24,092 bases of DNA from Candidatus Atribacteria bacterium. Its GTDB lineage: Bacteria > Atribacterota > JS1 > SB-45 > 34-128. The stretch lies in the NCBI GenBank assembly GCA_003451675.1, contig DMCY01000063.1, forward strand, positions 1 to 24,092, in the 5' to 3' direction. The notes beneath the pieces were generated by a model. It was not told where the DNA came from. It saw only the letters and a program-made list of their open reading frames with translations, and did no database searches. Position 1 is the first letter of the stretch; every line of letters begins with the position of its first letter. The position numbers and the translations under genes are program-made. This document shows positions 15,232 to 23,549 of this stretch, one piece after another.

Positions 15232-15306
15232 ATAACAGGCGAGGCAATTCGTTTGCTTGACATTGAGGACATTCGTGCTATCATATCGTTAAAGGATGAT
15301 GTATAG
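15232..15306 (+). pseudogene. short gene scrap resembling an ornithine-cyclodeaminase-type N-terminus
   Basis: A 24-codon plus-strand frame reads GEAIRLLDIEDIRAIISLKDDV before TAG. A TTG within it would give MLDIEDIRAIISLKDDV, similar in pattern to the first residues of ornithine cyclodeaminase/mu-crystallin proteins. The frame is too short to be functional and overlaps the proposed promoter. Low confidence; it may be chance. Confidence 0.2.
15257..15284 (+). promoter_or_regulatory. candidate promoter of the importer/purine-salvage operon
   Basis: A perfect TTGACA (15257-15262), 16-base spacer, then TATCAT (15279-15284). A transcript from here would have a leader of about 310 bases before the binding-protein ATG, leaving room for leader control. 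It is the best-scoring pair by eye in this interval. Confidence 0.4.
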
Positions 15307-15603
15307 TATTTGAATTCAGAAGTGTAGATTCTCTCATGAATCGAATACTTACTGGGTTGAGGAGGAGTAGACATGAGGTAGGTTTTACCCAACAGGCTAT
15401 CTGCGAATTCTCACCGCAATCTCTGGTCGAGCCATCGCTTAACGAGATCTCATATCCCGACCACTATAATCATAATCAGTTGAGATATACACTTTGCTAC
15501 AGCCATGCTTCGCCTCTAACCAAGAAAATAGGAGGTGATATTTATAGTGAAAATTTAGGTCAAGAAATTCTACCAATCAAATATTTGAAAGGAGAAAATT
15601 TAG

Positions 15604-16662
15604 ATGAAGAAAGTAATTATAATTGGTGTAGTTCTAGTAGGCATAATGTTAGGAACATTGGTATTGGCACAGGGAGAAACAAACGCAGCGGTCCCACCTA
15701 AACCTGACAAACTTGTAGTATCATGGTGGGGGTTTAACCTTGATCTTCTTAATAAGAATATCGCAGAACCTTTCGAACAGAAGTATGGAATTAAGGTTGA
15801 ATGGGACGTTGGGAACAATGCGGCTCGCTTAGCCCGGTTGGTGGTACAAAAAGATAAACCAGTTGTTGATGTTGTAGGCTTTACCCCTACCTTTGCCTAC
15901 AGAGCAATACAGGAAGGGGTTTTACAGCCTTATCGACCCGAACGTATCCCAAACCTTGCCTATATTTATGATTGGGCTCGGGATCCCTTGAGTGGACACT
16001 ATGTTATTTCATACACAGTTCAATGTATGGGAATCTATTATAGAAAGGACAAGATAGAACCTCCCGTTACATCTTGGAAAGATTTTTGGAGACCAGAACT
16101 GAGTGGTTACATTACCTGGTCGGAGATGAACACTACCTATGGGCCTGCTATGCTACTTATGTCCTCCAGGGTTTGGGGTGAATCGGATCGTGATCTGGAT
16201 GTTGGATGGCAAAAGCTGTCAGATATAATCGAGAGAGCACCTACGATCTATCGGCGTTCCTCGGAAGCGATCATGTTACTTCAACAAGAAGAAGTTTTGC
16301 TTGCCCCAATACCAAGTTTTGCTTGGGCGAGGGTGGAAGCCCTTGATCTTCCCCTTGCACGGGTTCTCCCTGAGGAAGGAGTTATTGGAGAGACGAGTGT
16401 CGTGGGCGTCGTCAACGGAACGCCAAATATCTATTGGGCTGAAGAGTTCATAAATTTCTTGCTTTCACACGAGGTGCAAATGGCCGAAGCGTTGGATTTG
16501 GTCGATTCACCTGTCAACACATTTGTTGATCTTCCTGCTGACATCGCAGGTAAATTGGTCTACGGGGAAGAACTTATCGATAGTCTAGTTTTCTTTGACC
16601 CGACCTACCTAGGAGAAAATATAGATAAATGGGTAGAAAAGTGGGATAAATTGAAATTGTAA
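15604..16662 (+). CDS. ABC transporter substrate-binding protein (PotD/PotF-like)
   Basis: A 352-residue exported binding protein of the polyamine/iron-type family (PotD/PotF, extracellular solute-binding family 1). The signal peptide runs from MKKVIIIGVVLVGIMLGTLV to about ALAQG with no lipobox Cys. The mature protein opens PDKLVVSWWGFNLDLL with IAEPFEQKYGIKV, the usual first-lobe strand and helix, and YVISYTVQCMGIYYRKDKI and SWKDFWRPELSGYI match the PotD hinge region. AAAGGAG is well placed before the ATG. It heads a seven-gene operon whose later genes are nucleoside and adenine enzymes, so the ligand may be a nucleoside- or purine-like amine rather than a polyamine. The family is known to be diverse in ligand. 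Confidence 0.85.
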   Translation: MKKVIIIGVVLVGIMLGTLVLAQGETNAAVPPKPDKLVVSWWGFNLDLLNKNIAEPFEQKYGIKVEWDVGNNAARLARLVVQKDKPVVDVVGFTPTFAYRAIQEGVLQPYRPERIPNLAYIYDWARDPLSGHYVISYTVQCMGIYYRKDKIEPPVTSWKDFWRPELSGYITWSEMNTTYGPAMLLMSSRVWGESDRDLDVGWQKLSDIIERAPTIYRRSSEAIMLLQQEEVLLAPIPSFAWARVEALDLPLARVLPEEGVIGETSVVGVVNGTPNIYWAEEFINFLLSHEVQMAEALDLVDSPVNTFVDLPADIAGKLVYGEELIDSLVFFDPTYLGENIDKWVEKWDKLKL

Positions 16663-16673
16663 GTAAGAAGAGA

Positions 16674-16710
16674 TAAAGGGACTGGAGGTGTCTGGTCCCC
16701 AGTCCCTTTA
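16674..16710 (+). terminator. intra-operon attenuator/mRNA-stabilising hairpin
   Basis: A perfect 12-bp stem (TAAAGGGACTGG with CCAGTCCCTTTA, 13-base loop) lies between the binding-protein stop and the first permease. Only a short T-containing tail follows, so it is likely a leaky terminator or 3'-stabilising structure that keeps binding-protein mRNA in excess over the permeases, a common ABC-operon arrangement. Confidence 0.6.
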
Positions 16711-16747
16711 TTCAGGCGTAGCATATTGATGTAATGGAGGATAACAT

Positions 16748-17557
16748 ATGAAAAAAGGAGTTTGGTTTTGGACTTTTCCAGCACTCTGTTTCTTAACCAT
16801 CTTTTTTATTGCTCCACTTTTTTTCATTTTTATGGAGAGTTTTCAAGCTGAAAAAAGATGGGGTTTCAACAACTATATAAACGTGTTTTCCCAGCCAGTC
16901 TTTACTGCTGCACTCCTTAGAACATTAAAGATAAGTACCATCGTAACCTTTCTTGCTGCACTGTTAGCTTACCCAGCAGCCTCTGCAATTATTAAATCAA
17001 AAAAGCGAAATCTTCTCATGTCATTAATAATCCTTCCCCTTATGACCAATGCTGTAGCTCGTACTTATGCTTGGTTGGTAATAATGGGACGTCATGGTCT
17101 CATCAATAGTGTATTGTTGTCTTTATGGAACACCCGAAACCCAGTACAGATTCTTTATACCGAATCTGCTGTTATTATAGGTCTTTTACAGCTTTTCCTG
17201 CCTTTTATGGTGCTTTCTCTAGTTAGCGCTCTGGAGAACATGCCTGCTGATGTAGAGAAGGCAGCTTATAGCCTAGGAGCAAATAAACTGCAAACCTTCT
17301 GGCGGGTTGTGTTTCCGCTCTCGAGGGAAGGCTTAGTGTTTGGGGGAACCCTGGTATTTACCGGGAGCACAACTGCTTACGTTACCCCAGCCATGTTGGG
17401 GGGGACGAAGCTGTTGATGTTATCCACACTCTTACAGCAAAAATCCTTGGTTTTACTACAGTGGTCAAGTGCCACTGTAATCGCAGTGATAATGGTAATC
17501 ATGGTTATATTTATAAACCAGGTGTTCAAGGGAAGGCGACTGGAGGAAACATTATGA
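16748..17557 (+). CDS. ABC transporter permease (PotB-like)
   Basis: A 269-residue inner-membrane permease, the first of two in the PotABCD-type importer. About six hydrophobic segments are visible, beginning with FPALCFLTIFFIAPLFFIFM at 10-29 and ending near SATVIAVIMVIMVIFINQVF. The cytoplasmic EAA-type loop ENMPADVEKAAYSLGANKLQ with FWRVVFPLSREG (about 165-195) is the ATPase docking motif. GGAGG lies eight bases before the ATG. The stop overlaps the start of the next permease (ATGA), so the two are translationally coupled, as expected for a heterodimeric permease pair. Confidence 0.9.
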   Translation: MKKGVWFWTFPALCFLTIFFIAPLFFIFMESFQAEKRWGFNNYINVFSQPVFTAALLRTLKISTIVTFLAALLAYPAASAIIKSKKRNLLMSLIILPLMTNAVARTYAWLVIMGRHGLINSVLLSLWNTRNPVQILYTESAVIIGLLQLFLPFMVLSLVSALENMPADVEKAAYSLGANKLQTFWRVVFPLSREGLVFGGTLVFTGSTTAYVTPAMLGGTKLLMLSTLLQQKSLVLLQWSSATVIAVIMVIMVIFINQVFKGRRLEETL

Positions 17558-18333
17558 AGACTCCAGGATTCTCTATGCTGATGTTGGTCGTGGTTCTTTG
17601 CTTATTGCTGGGACCTTATGTAATTCTGTTAGCTGCATCGTTCGGAGAGAGAGCTTTGCTCCAGTTCCCACCACAGGGTTTCACTCTTTCCTGGTACAGT
17701 AAGCTTTTCGGAATGCGTATGTTTATAGACGCGTTGAAAACAAGCTTGCTTATAGGAATCGCTTCTACTCTCACTGGAATGGTGTTTGGAGTTCCGGCTG
17801 CTTATGCAACCGCTCGTTTTACTTCTAGAGGGAAAGGACTTGTTAAACTTATCTTTTTATCCCCTGCTATTGTTCCCGGATTGGTCATCGGTTACTCCCT
17901 TCTTCGATTCTTCGTGCTGATCGGTGGATTTCCAATACTCATTGGACTTTATCTAGGACATGTTGTCCTTGTATTTCCCTACACCATCCGGGTGGTCTTA
18001 GCGAGTCTTAAAAATCTGGATCCTTCCATTGATGAGGCAGCAATAAGTTTGGGAGCTACTCCATGGAAGGTTTTCTTTCGCGTGGTATTACCAAATATCC
18101 GATCCGGTATTATAGCAGCTTTTATTCTTGCATTCATCACGTCCTTTAATAATGTTCCAGTATCTATGTTTCTTACAGGACCCGGGGTTACCATGTTGCC
18201 CGTTCAGATGTTGTCATATGTGGAATACTATTATGACCCAACCATAGCAGCCCTATCAACCCTTCTTATCTTACTAACGGTAGTTATTGTCCAAATTGTA
18301 GAAAAAACGCTGGGACTATCCCAATACTTTTAG
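17554..18333 (+). CDS. ABC transporter permease (PotC-like)
   Basis: A 259-residue inner-membrane permease partner. I place the start at ATG 17554, inside the ATGA overlap with the previous stop and after GGAGG; the longer open frame upstream (from 17461) merely reads through the preceding gene and is not plausible coding. Hydrophobic segments begin at FSMLMLVVVLCLLLGPYVIL. The EAA loop reads NLDPSIDEAAISLGATPWKV with FFRVVLPNIRSG. It pairs with the PotB-like subunit and the ATPase that starts 12 bases later. The last segment (ALSTLLILLTVVIVQIV) completes six predicted helices. Confidence 0.9.
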   Translation: MKTPGFSMLMLVVVLCLLLGPYVILLAASFGERALLQFPPQGFTLSWYSKLFGMRMFIDALKTSLLIGIASTLTGMVFGVPAAYATARFTSRGKGLVKLIFLSPAIVPGLVIGYSLLRFFVLIGGFPILIGLYLGHVVLVFPYTIRVVLASLKNLDPSIDEAAISLGATPWKVFFRVVLPNIRSGIIAAFILAFITSFNNVPVSMFLTGPGVTMLPVQMLSYVEYYYDPTIAALSTLLILLTVVIVQIVEKTLGLSQYF

Positions 18334-18345
18334 AGAGGCGAAGAG

Positions 18346-19425
18346 ATGGTATTCCTTGAGGTAAAAGATATCACTGTAGAGTATAGACGAAACGAACCGG
18401 TTATACACAAATTCAACCTTACTGTTTCCAAGGGGGAATTTATATCCCTCCTTGGACCTTCAGGATCTGGAAAAACAACCTTACTTAGAACGATAATGGG
18501 TTTTCTGCAACCTATATCAGGCAAGATCTTGGTGCAGGGTAAGAATTTCACTAATATACCCTCCTATAATCGTAACTTCGGCATCGTTTTCCAATCCTAC
18601 GCCCTTTTTCCGCATTTAACAGTTTTTGAAAATGTAGCTTTTGGGCTTAGGATGAGGCACTTACCTTCTATAGAGATCAAGAGGAGGGTCGGAGACGCTC
18701 TTACTATGGTAAACTTGGAGGAATTGGAGGGGAGATTTCCCCGACAGCTCTCTGGAGGACAAGCGCAAAGAGTCGCTCTTGCACGGGCATTGGTTATAGA
18801 ACCGTTACTTTTATTACTAGATGAACCGCTTTCAAATCTTGACGCTAAGCTAAGAGAAAATATGCGAGTAGAGCTTCGTAGACTTCAAAAGGAGTTAGGT
18901 GTCACAACTATTTATGTTACCCATGATCAATTAGAGGCATTGGCTTTTTCCGATAGAATTGTCTTAATGAACCAAGAAAGAATTGAACAAATTGGAACAC
19001 CAAAAGAACTCTTCTTTGAGCCTATAAATGTATTTGTGGCAGATTTTATGGGGTTAAGTAATCGATTCCCAGCAATAATCGTTTCCCAGGACAAACAGTT
19101 CGTCCACTTTGAAGCTGCCGGACATCACTTAATAACATCCTCCTATAAAGGACAGACTCTTTCTTCTAAGGCAGAAGTTGCCCTGGCTATACGACCCTCA
19201 TCTGTTCAGCTTTTCGCAATTGTTAGAGAAAGTGAGGAGAATATACTCCAAGGCGTAGTCATCTCTAAAATCTTTCAAGGCGACAGGATAGTCTATATTT
19301 TAAGAACTGATTTGGGAGAGTTGACAGCTCTACGATCGGAAACACAAGCCAGTTTTGAAGAAGGCGAATCAGTATTTGTTAAATTAAAACCAGAAGAGTT
19401 AGTGGTATTAACAGAACGGAAATAA
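18346..19425 (+). CDS. ABC transporter ATPase (PotA-like)
   Basis: A 359-residue ATP-binding subunit. Walker A is LGPSGSGKTT (about 37-46), the signature LSGGQAQRVALARA, Walker B LLLLDEPLSNLDAK and the switch His in YVTHDQ. After about residue 240 a TOBE/MOP-like regulatory domain follows (AIRPSSVQLFAI, VVISKIFQGDRIVYILRT), which in this class senses or binds substrate-linked signals. The SD-like GAGGCGAAGAG lies immediately before the ATG. It lies 12 bases after the PotC-like gene and before the salvage enzymes. The motif set fits the PotA/FbpC/CysA group; substrate class cannot be fixed from the ATPase alone. Confidence 0.93.
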   Translation: MVFLEVKDITVEYRRNEPVIHKFNLTVSKGEFISLLGPSGSGKTTLLRTIMGFLQPISGKILVQGKNFTNIPSYNRNFGIVFQSYALFPHLTVFENVAFGLRMRHLPSIEIKRRVGDALTMVNLEELEGRFPRQLSGGQAQRVALARALVIEPLLLLLDEPLSNLDAKLRENMRVELRRLQKELGVTTIYVTHDQLEALAFSDRIVLMNQERIEQIGTPKELFFEPINVFVADFMGLSNRFPAIIVSQDKQFVHFEAAGHHLITSSYKGQTLSSKAEVALAIRPSSVQLFAIVRESEENILQGVVISKIFQGDRIVYILRTDLGELTALRSETQASFEEGESVFVKLKPEELVVLTERK

Positions 19426-19449
19426 AACTAAATTTGAAGGGTGAAAAGA

Positions 19450-20193
19450 ATGGAAGAAATACAGAAACATATAAGGTGTAAATATGGCGATATTGGAAAA
19501 TATGTATTAACACCTGGTGATCAAGGAAGAGCAAAAAGAATATCTGAAAGACTTGATAATGTAAGAGAAGTATCTGCTAATCGTGGATACTTTGTTTATA
19601 CTGGGAGACTTGATACTGTTCCTGTTAGTGTTTGCTCTACAGGCATTGGGGGGCCTTCAACATCTATTGCAATTGAAGAGCTTGCGAAAGTTGGAGGAAA
19701 ATATTTTATTAGGGTTGGTTCTGCAGGTGGAAGGCAGAAAAATATTCCTATAGGAAGTATTGTTGTTGCTACCTCTGCCTTTAGAGGAGAAGGGACATCT
19801 CAAGCTTATATCCCTCTGGGCTTTCCAGCAGTAGCAAGTCTTAAGGTGACCAATGCTTTAATAGAAGCTACAAAGCACCTTGGATATGATAGTTATATAG
19901 GTACAGTTTTTACAAGAGATGCGTATTATGTGCAAGATAAATTTCTTAATCAATTATTAACTAAGTATGGTATAGTTGCGTCTGAACAGGAATGTTCTAT
20001 TTCTTTTATTCTTGGCAGCATTTATAAACTACATGTTGGGTCTGTTTTAGTTACTGATTCTAACATATGGTTAGAGAAACAGCCTACTTTAGCAGAAAAA
20101 GAAACTTTATTCAAAATTGGAGAAAAGAAAGCGGTAGACGTAGCCATAGAAGCAGTAAAGATACTTATTGCAAAAGAGAAGGAGAGATATTAA
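19450..20193 (+). CDS. nucleoside phosphorylase (PNP/uridine phosphorylase family)
   Basis: A 247-residue cytosolic enzyme of the PNP_UDP_1 family, which cleaves nucleosides with phosphate to free base and ribose-1-phosphate. YVLTPGDQGRAKRISERLD carries the typical LxPGDPxRA motif (Pro replaced by Gln). VCSTGIGGPSTSIAIEEL and FIRVGSAGGRQKNIPIGSIV are the family's signature stretches with the phosphate-binding G-rich turns. I use the ATG at 19450 rather than the upstream GTG at 19441 because AAGGGTG lies across that GTG as the ribosome site. It is followed by adenine deaminase after three bases, so it should act on purine nucleosides, with the deaminase handling released adenine. Confidence 0.88.
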   Translation: MEEIQKHIRCKYGDIGKYVLTPGDQGRAKRISERLDNVREVSANRGYFVYTGRLDTVPVSVCSTGIGGPSTSIAIEELAKVGGKYFIRVGSAGGRQKNIPIGSIVVATSAFRGEGTSQAYIPLGFPAVASLKVTNALIEATKHLGYDSYIGTVFTRDAYYVQDKFLNQLLTKYGIVASEQECSISFILGSIYKLHVGSVLVTDSNIWLEKQPTLAEKETLFKIGEKKAVDVAIEAVKILIAKEKERY

Positions 20194-20196
20194 CTT

Positions 20197-21885
20197 TTGG
20201 AATATAGGAAAATTTTTAAGAATGCTAAGATAATAGATGTTGTAAACCTTGAAGTTTATAATGGTTGGTTTTCGGTTGTAAATCATTTTTTCGAATATGT
20301 TGAAAAAGGAAGGTCACCAGAAGATCTTAGCGGCGAAAAAATAAATGTAAAGGGAGGTTATGTTGTCCCTGGACTAATTGATGCTCATATGCATATTGAA
20401 AGTAGTCTTGTTACCCCGCCAAGATTTGCAGAAGCAGTTATCCCACATGGTACGATCTGTATACTTCAGGATCCTCATGAGTTAGCTAATGTATTTGGAA
20501 AAAATGGCGTTAGTTTTATGATAAAAAATTCTAAATTCCTACCATTAAGAATATATATAGCAATACCAAGTTGTGTTCCAACGACTAGAAAAAACCTAGA
20601 AACTAAAAATGCAATAATTTCTTCGGAAGATGTTCGTAATTTAGCGAATAATAATGAAGTTATAGCCTTGGGAGAAGTTATGGATTACAATGGTGTAATC
20701 GAAGAAAACCAAGAAATTATGGCTATAATACAGGTTGCGATGGATAAGGGATTATCTATCGAAGGACATTGTCCAACCTTAGAAGGTGTAAATCTATCAA
20801 AATATATTAGCTGCGGAATAAGGTCGGATCATACTCTAACAAATCCAAAAAAAACCAAAGAACAACTTAGGAAGGGTATGTATGTTATGCTTCAAAAAAA
20901 ATCTCTTAGCAAGGGAAACATAAACTTTATCATGAACCTAAAAGATAGATCTAGGATTTTATTAATAACAGATGATATAACCCCAACAGTTCTCTTAAAA
21001 GGCCATCTTAATGAAATTGTAAATACGGCCATTAAAAATGGATGGAATTCAATCGATGCTATTGCTTCAAGCAGTATACGACCAGCAAACTATCTCGGCA
21101 TAAAAGATCTTGGAGTTATAGCTCCAGGCAAAACTGCAAGTTTTTTTATTTCTAAAACTCTGGAAGTTCTAAAACCTGAGAGCGTTTTTATTAAAGGAGA
21201 AGTTTTTTCAACAAAAAATACTTTTTCAACAAAAGGTATAAAAAATTTTAATAATTCATTATGTATTAGAAAGCTTAAAGAAATTGATTTTAAGGTTAGA
21301 AGAGACAATTTTACAGAAGAAAAATTGGTTAATGTTATCGTTGCGAACTCTGAAAATACAGTTACTACTTTAGATAAAGAAATTATTAAATTTAAAAATG
21401 GATTTCCGTTTATTAACGAAAAGGATCTAGTACAGGTTAATGTTTTTAGACGAAATCTACAAAAACCGACCGGTAGTGTAGGTTTTTTAAAGGGATTAGG
21501 TATGAAGCGCGGGGCTTTTGCTACTTCTTTTGCTCATGATAGTCACAATTTACTTGTTGTGGGTAAAGATCCTGTATCAATGACCAAAGCCATAAATATA
21601 ATTATAAAAGAAGGTGGTGGCATAGCTGTAGTGAATGGGTGTCAAGAGATTTTTTTACGGCTTCCAATAGGTGGAATTATAACTGATGCCCCAGTTAAGG
21701 AAGTGGCACTTGTTACAGAAAAAATTGAAAAAACCCTTAGAGAATTGGGAGTACTTCACAAACGTCCTTTAACATTTTTATCAGTTCTTTCACTTTCCGT
21801 AAGCCCTTACTATAAAATATCTGATCTGGGGATTGTAGATACTGAAAGAACAAGAATTCTACCATTAATTGTAAAGGAAAATTAA
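20197..21885 (+). CDS. ade: adenine deaminase, TTG start
   Basis: A 562-residue metal-dependent amidohydrolase converting adenine to hypoxanthine and ammonia. The TIM-barrel metal motif HMHIES appears in PGLIDAHMHIESSLVTP (about 58-74) and is followed by QDPHELANVFG, where this family has DPHEIANV; EGHCPTLEG and IRSDHT supply further ligands. The C-terminal adenine-deaminase-specific region includes SFAHDSHNLLVVGKD and NGCQEIFLRLPIGGI. Length matches full-length adenine deaminase. The start is TTG at 20197, immediately after the previous stop, with GGAGAG about 12 bases upstream. Tight spacing ties it to the phosphorylase, together giving a nucleoside-to-hypoxanthine salvage route. Confidence 0.94.
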   Translation: MEYRKIFKNAKIIDVVNLEVYNGWFSVVNHFFEYVEKGRSPEDLSGEKINVKGGYVVPGLIDAHMHIESSLVTPPRFAEAVIPHGTICILQDPHELANVFGKNGVSFMIKNSKFLPLRIYIAIPSCVPTTRKNLETKNAIISSEDVRNLANNNEVIALGEVMDYNGVIEENQEIMAIIQVAMDKGLSIEGHCPTLEGVNLSKYISCGIRSDHTLTNPKKTKEQLRKGMYVMLQKKSLSKGNINFIMNLKDRSRILLITDDITPTVLLKGHLNEIVNTAIKNGWNSIDAIASSSIRPANYLGIKDLGVIAPGKTASFFISKTLEVLKPESVFIKGEVFSTKNTFSTKGIKNFNNSLCIRKLKEIDFKVRRDNFTEEKLVNVIVANSENTVTTLDKEIIKFKNGFPFINEKDLVQVNVFRRNLQKPTGSVGFLKGLGMKRGAFATSFAHDSHNLLVVGKDPVSMTKAINIIIKEGGGIAVVNGCQEIFLRLPIGGIITDAPVKEVALVTEKIEKTLRELGVLHKRPLTFLSVLSLSVSPYYKISDLGIVDTERTRILPLIVKEN

Positions 21886-21895
21886 GCGTAATTTT

Positions 21896-22867
21896 ATGAA
21901 AATTTCGAATGCAACTAAAATAGCAATTAGAATATTGAGGAAAAATCTCGGCGTCAAGAGTGGAGAAATTGTTTCTATAATAACTGATACTGAAATGTTA
22001 GAAACAGCAGAGTTAATTAGAAAGGCTTGTACCTATCTTAAAATTGAACCAAATTTTATTGTTATGGCTCCAAGTAGGTTTCGTGGAGAAGAACCCCCCG
22101 CTCGGGTAGCCTTAATGATGGAAAATAGTGAGGTAGCCATTATAGTTACAAAATTTTCGTTAAGTCATACTTATGCGCGACTTAATGCTACCAAAAAGGG
22201 AGTTAGAATGGCTAGTATGGGCTCTGTTACTCTGGATATGTTTCAGTATGGTCTTAGCGCAGATTATGATCTTATTGCTAAACGAACGAGAAGGCTTTCT
22301 AAATATCTTGAGATTGGTTCTGTCGTAGAGATAAATAGTACAGTTGGGACTAACCTTAGACTTGATATAGCCAACAGAAAACCAGGTGCGCCAGATGACG
22401 GTCTATACATAAAACCAGCTCAATGGGGCAATCTTCCAGCAGGTGAGGCTTATATAGCCCCTATTGAAAATTCTGTTTCAGGAATGCTTGTTGCTGATGG
22501 CACAATAGCCCCCATTGGTCTTTTAAGCGAGCAAGTTATTATTGAAATAGACAAAGGAAGAATTACAAAAATATCTGGAGGTAAAGAAGCTAGAAAATTT
22601 GATGATTTTTTAAGATCCGTTGACGATTCAAATGCATATATAGTTGCCGAACTTGGGATTGGAACCAATAATGAATCACGACTAATAGGAAAAATGATAG
22701 AAGATGAGAAGATGCTTGGAACCGTTCATATAGGATTTGGGATGAATATAGATTTTGGTGGAAATAACAAGAGCAAGACTCATAACGATGTCTTAATATT
22801 AGCTCCAACTGTAGCCATTGATAGAAAGATTATAATAAAAGATGGTAAATTTAATATTAAATTTTAA
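21896..22867 (+). CDS. M29-type aminopeptidase-like metalloenzyme
   Basis: A 323-residue protein of the thermophilic-aminopeptidase (M29)/NicX-like superfamily. The C-terminal metal site is recognisable: GNLPAGEAYIAPIENSVSG, then ELGIGTN, and finally HIGFGMNIDFGG with KTHNDVL, giving the expected Glu and His metal ligands. The N-terminal half (VKSGEIVSIITDTEMLETAE) is the usual nucleotide-fold-like domain. M29 members cleave N-terminal residues, while relatives such as NicX are ring-cleaving dioxygenases on N-heterocycles. The ribosome site is weak and the start lies 10 bases after adenine deaminase. In this context a substrate with a heterocyclic or amide bond is conceivable; peptide cleavage remains the default. 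Confidence 0.85.
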   Translation: MKISNATKIAIRILRKNLGVKSGEIVSIITDTEMLETAELIRKACTYLKIEPNFIVMAPSRFRGEEPPARVALMMENSEVAIIVTKFSLSHTYARLNATKKGVRMASMGSVTLDMFQYGLSADYDLIAKRTRRLSKYLEIGSVVEINSTVGTNLRLDIANRKPGAPDDGLYIKPAQWGNLPAGEAYIAPIENSVSGMLVADGTIAPIGLLSEQVIIEIDKGRITKISGGKEARKFDDFLRSVDDSNAYIVAELGIGTNNESRLIGKMIEDEKMLGTVHIGFGMNIDFGGNNKSKTHNDVLILAPTVAIDRKIIIKDGKFNIKF

Positions 22868-23000
22868 TTTACAAAAAAAGGCTAGGATAAGGTAATAAAA
22901 TAATAAGAGGAATTAAAAGGATAAAAATAAAAAACACCAGTATAGTTAAAAATTTAATGGGATATAAGAGAAAAATTACAAAGAGAAGAAAAAAAATGAT
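22868..23000. other. A-rich spacer after the operon
   Basis: About 130 bases, strongly purine-rich on the plus strand (AAAAA and AGAGAAG runs). No gene or hairpin is seen. It leads into the first long hairpin, which could terminate the operon. Confidence 0.35.
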
Positions 23001-23199
23001 CCTTCCCTAGGCGATAGGTGAAAACTACATAAATAAAATGTTTCTTTTCTTTTAATATTTTATTTATGGATGTTTTTACCTATCGCTTAACCGCAAAGAA
23101 TCCGAAGATATTAGCCACCGAAAAAGAAGGTAAAAAGCTCCCGCAATTATTCCCTCATTTGCTTTTTATCTTGTTTTTACGGGGATAAGACTAATTCAC
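23001..23199. repeat. structured repeat unit 1
   Basis: About 195 bases, homologous to 23550-23743. It starts CTTCCCTxGGCGATAGGT-like and holds hairpin one (23011-23086: outer arms GCGATAGGT/ACCTATCGC and a further ~20 paired bases). GCAAAGAATC and GATATTAGCCACCG follow, then hairpin two (23118-23138 with 23161-23182) with loop TCCCGCAATTATTCCCTCA. It ends TTTTTACGGGGATAAGACTAA. Confidence 0.8.
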
Positions 23200-23233
23200 C
23201 GTTCGTTGACTGCTACACATTCTATATCAGAAT

Positions 23234-23277
23234 AAAAATATATAAGAGGGGTGATTTTCCCTTCTTATATATCTTTT
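23234..23277. repeat. array hairpin 3
   Basis: ATATATAAGA (23238-23247) pairs with TCTTATATAT (23263-23272), flanked by AAAA/TTTT and with an inner GGG/CCC. On the plus strand it is followed by TTTT, so it might also act as a terminator. Confidence 0.6.
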
Positions 23278-23296
23278 AAGCGTTCGTCTTCTCTTT

Positions 23297-23369
23297 AGCA
23301 TTACACGATAAACATAATTTCAAATTTTTCTTTTTCCTAAATTCAAAATTATGTTTTGAGTGTTATGCT
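23297..23369. repeat. array hairpin 4
   Basis: AGCATTACAC (23297-23306) pairs with GTGTTATGCT (23360-23369), one mismatch. Inner AAACATAATTT (23310-23320) pairs perfectly with AAATTATGTTT (23346-23356). The loop is T-rich. Confidence 0.65.
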
Positions 23370-23393
23370 TCTCTTTCTGCTTTTCTATTTCTG

Positions 23394-23448
23394 GTATTAC
23401 TTTTTATAAATTAGGGGTGTTTCCCCCCTGTTTTATAAAAAGTAATAC
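23394..23448. repeat. array hairpin 5
   Basis: A perfect 17-bp stem (23394-23410 with 23432-23448), beginning GTATTACTTTTT, topped by a GGGG/CCCC inner helix. It is followed by pyrimidine-rich TCTTTCTCCC. Confidence 0.7.
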
Positions 23449-23460
23449 TCTTTCTCCCTG

Positions 23461-23508
23461 GCAATACACTCACCAGGTAAATTACTATTTACCTGGTGAG
23501 TGTATTGC
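23461..23508. repeat. array hairpin 6, perfect 22-bp stem
   Basis: 23461-23482 and 23487-23508 are exact reverse complements with a four-base loop (TACT). The arm opens GCAATACACTCACC. This is the most perfect palindrome in the window. A ~50-base tract almost entirely of pyrimidines follows (23509-23559). Confidence 0.8.
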
Positions 23509-23549
23509 TCTTTCTTTGTTTTTCCTCTCTTCTCTTTCTCTTTCCCTTC

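Larger units (their letters stand above)
15198..15603. other. leader region of the importer/purine operon
   Basis: No convincing intact gene. It contains the candidate promoter at 15257-15284 and an apparent N-terminal gene scrap. It also holds a possible structured leader: TGGTCG...CGACCA (about 15423-15464) enclosing TCG-CTTAA-CGA, and small stems TGCG/CGCA and GGTA/TACC. Plus-strand frames here look non-coding. I see no match to the purine riboswitch core. Confidence 0.35.

Noticed and set aside
15228..15374. 49-codon minus-strand frame (MSTPPQPSKYSIHERIYTSE...)
   Set aside because: It has no ribosome site, overlaps the best plus-strand promoter and has Ser-rich composition without a family pattern.
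15303..15603. Purine riboswitch ahead of the adenine deaminase operon
   Set aside because: The conserved core (TATA...loop GG/CC kissing contacts with a TTTCTAC-type junction) could not be found.
15336..15701. 121-residue plus-strand frame upstream of the binding protein
   Set aside because: It runs out of frame into the binding-protein gene, has no ribosome site and reads as low-complexity His/Tyr/Asn-rich noise. It is treated as leader.
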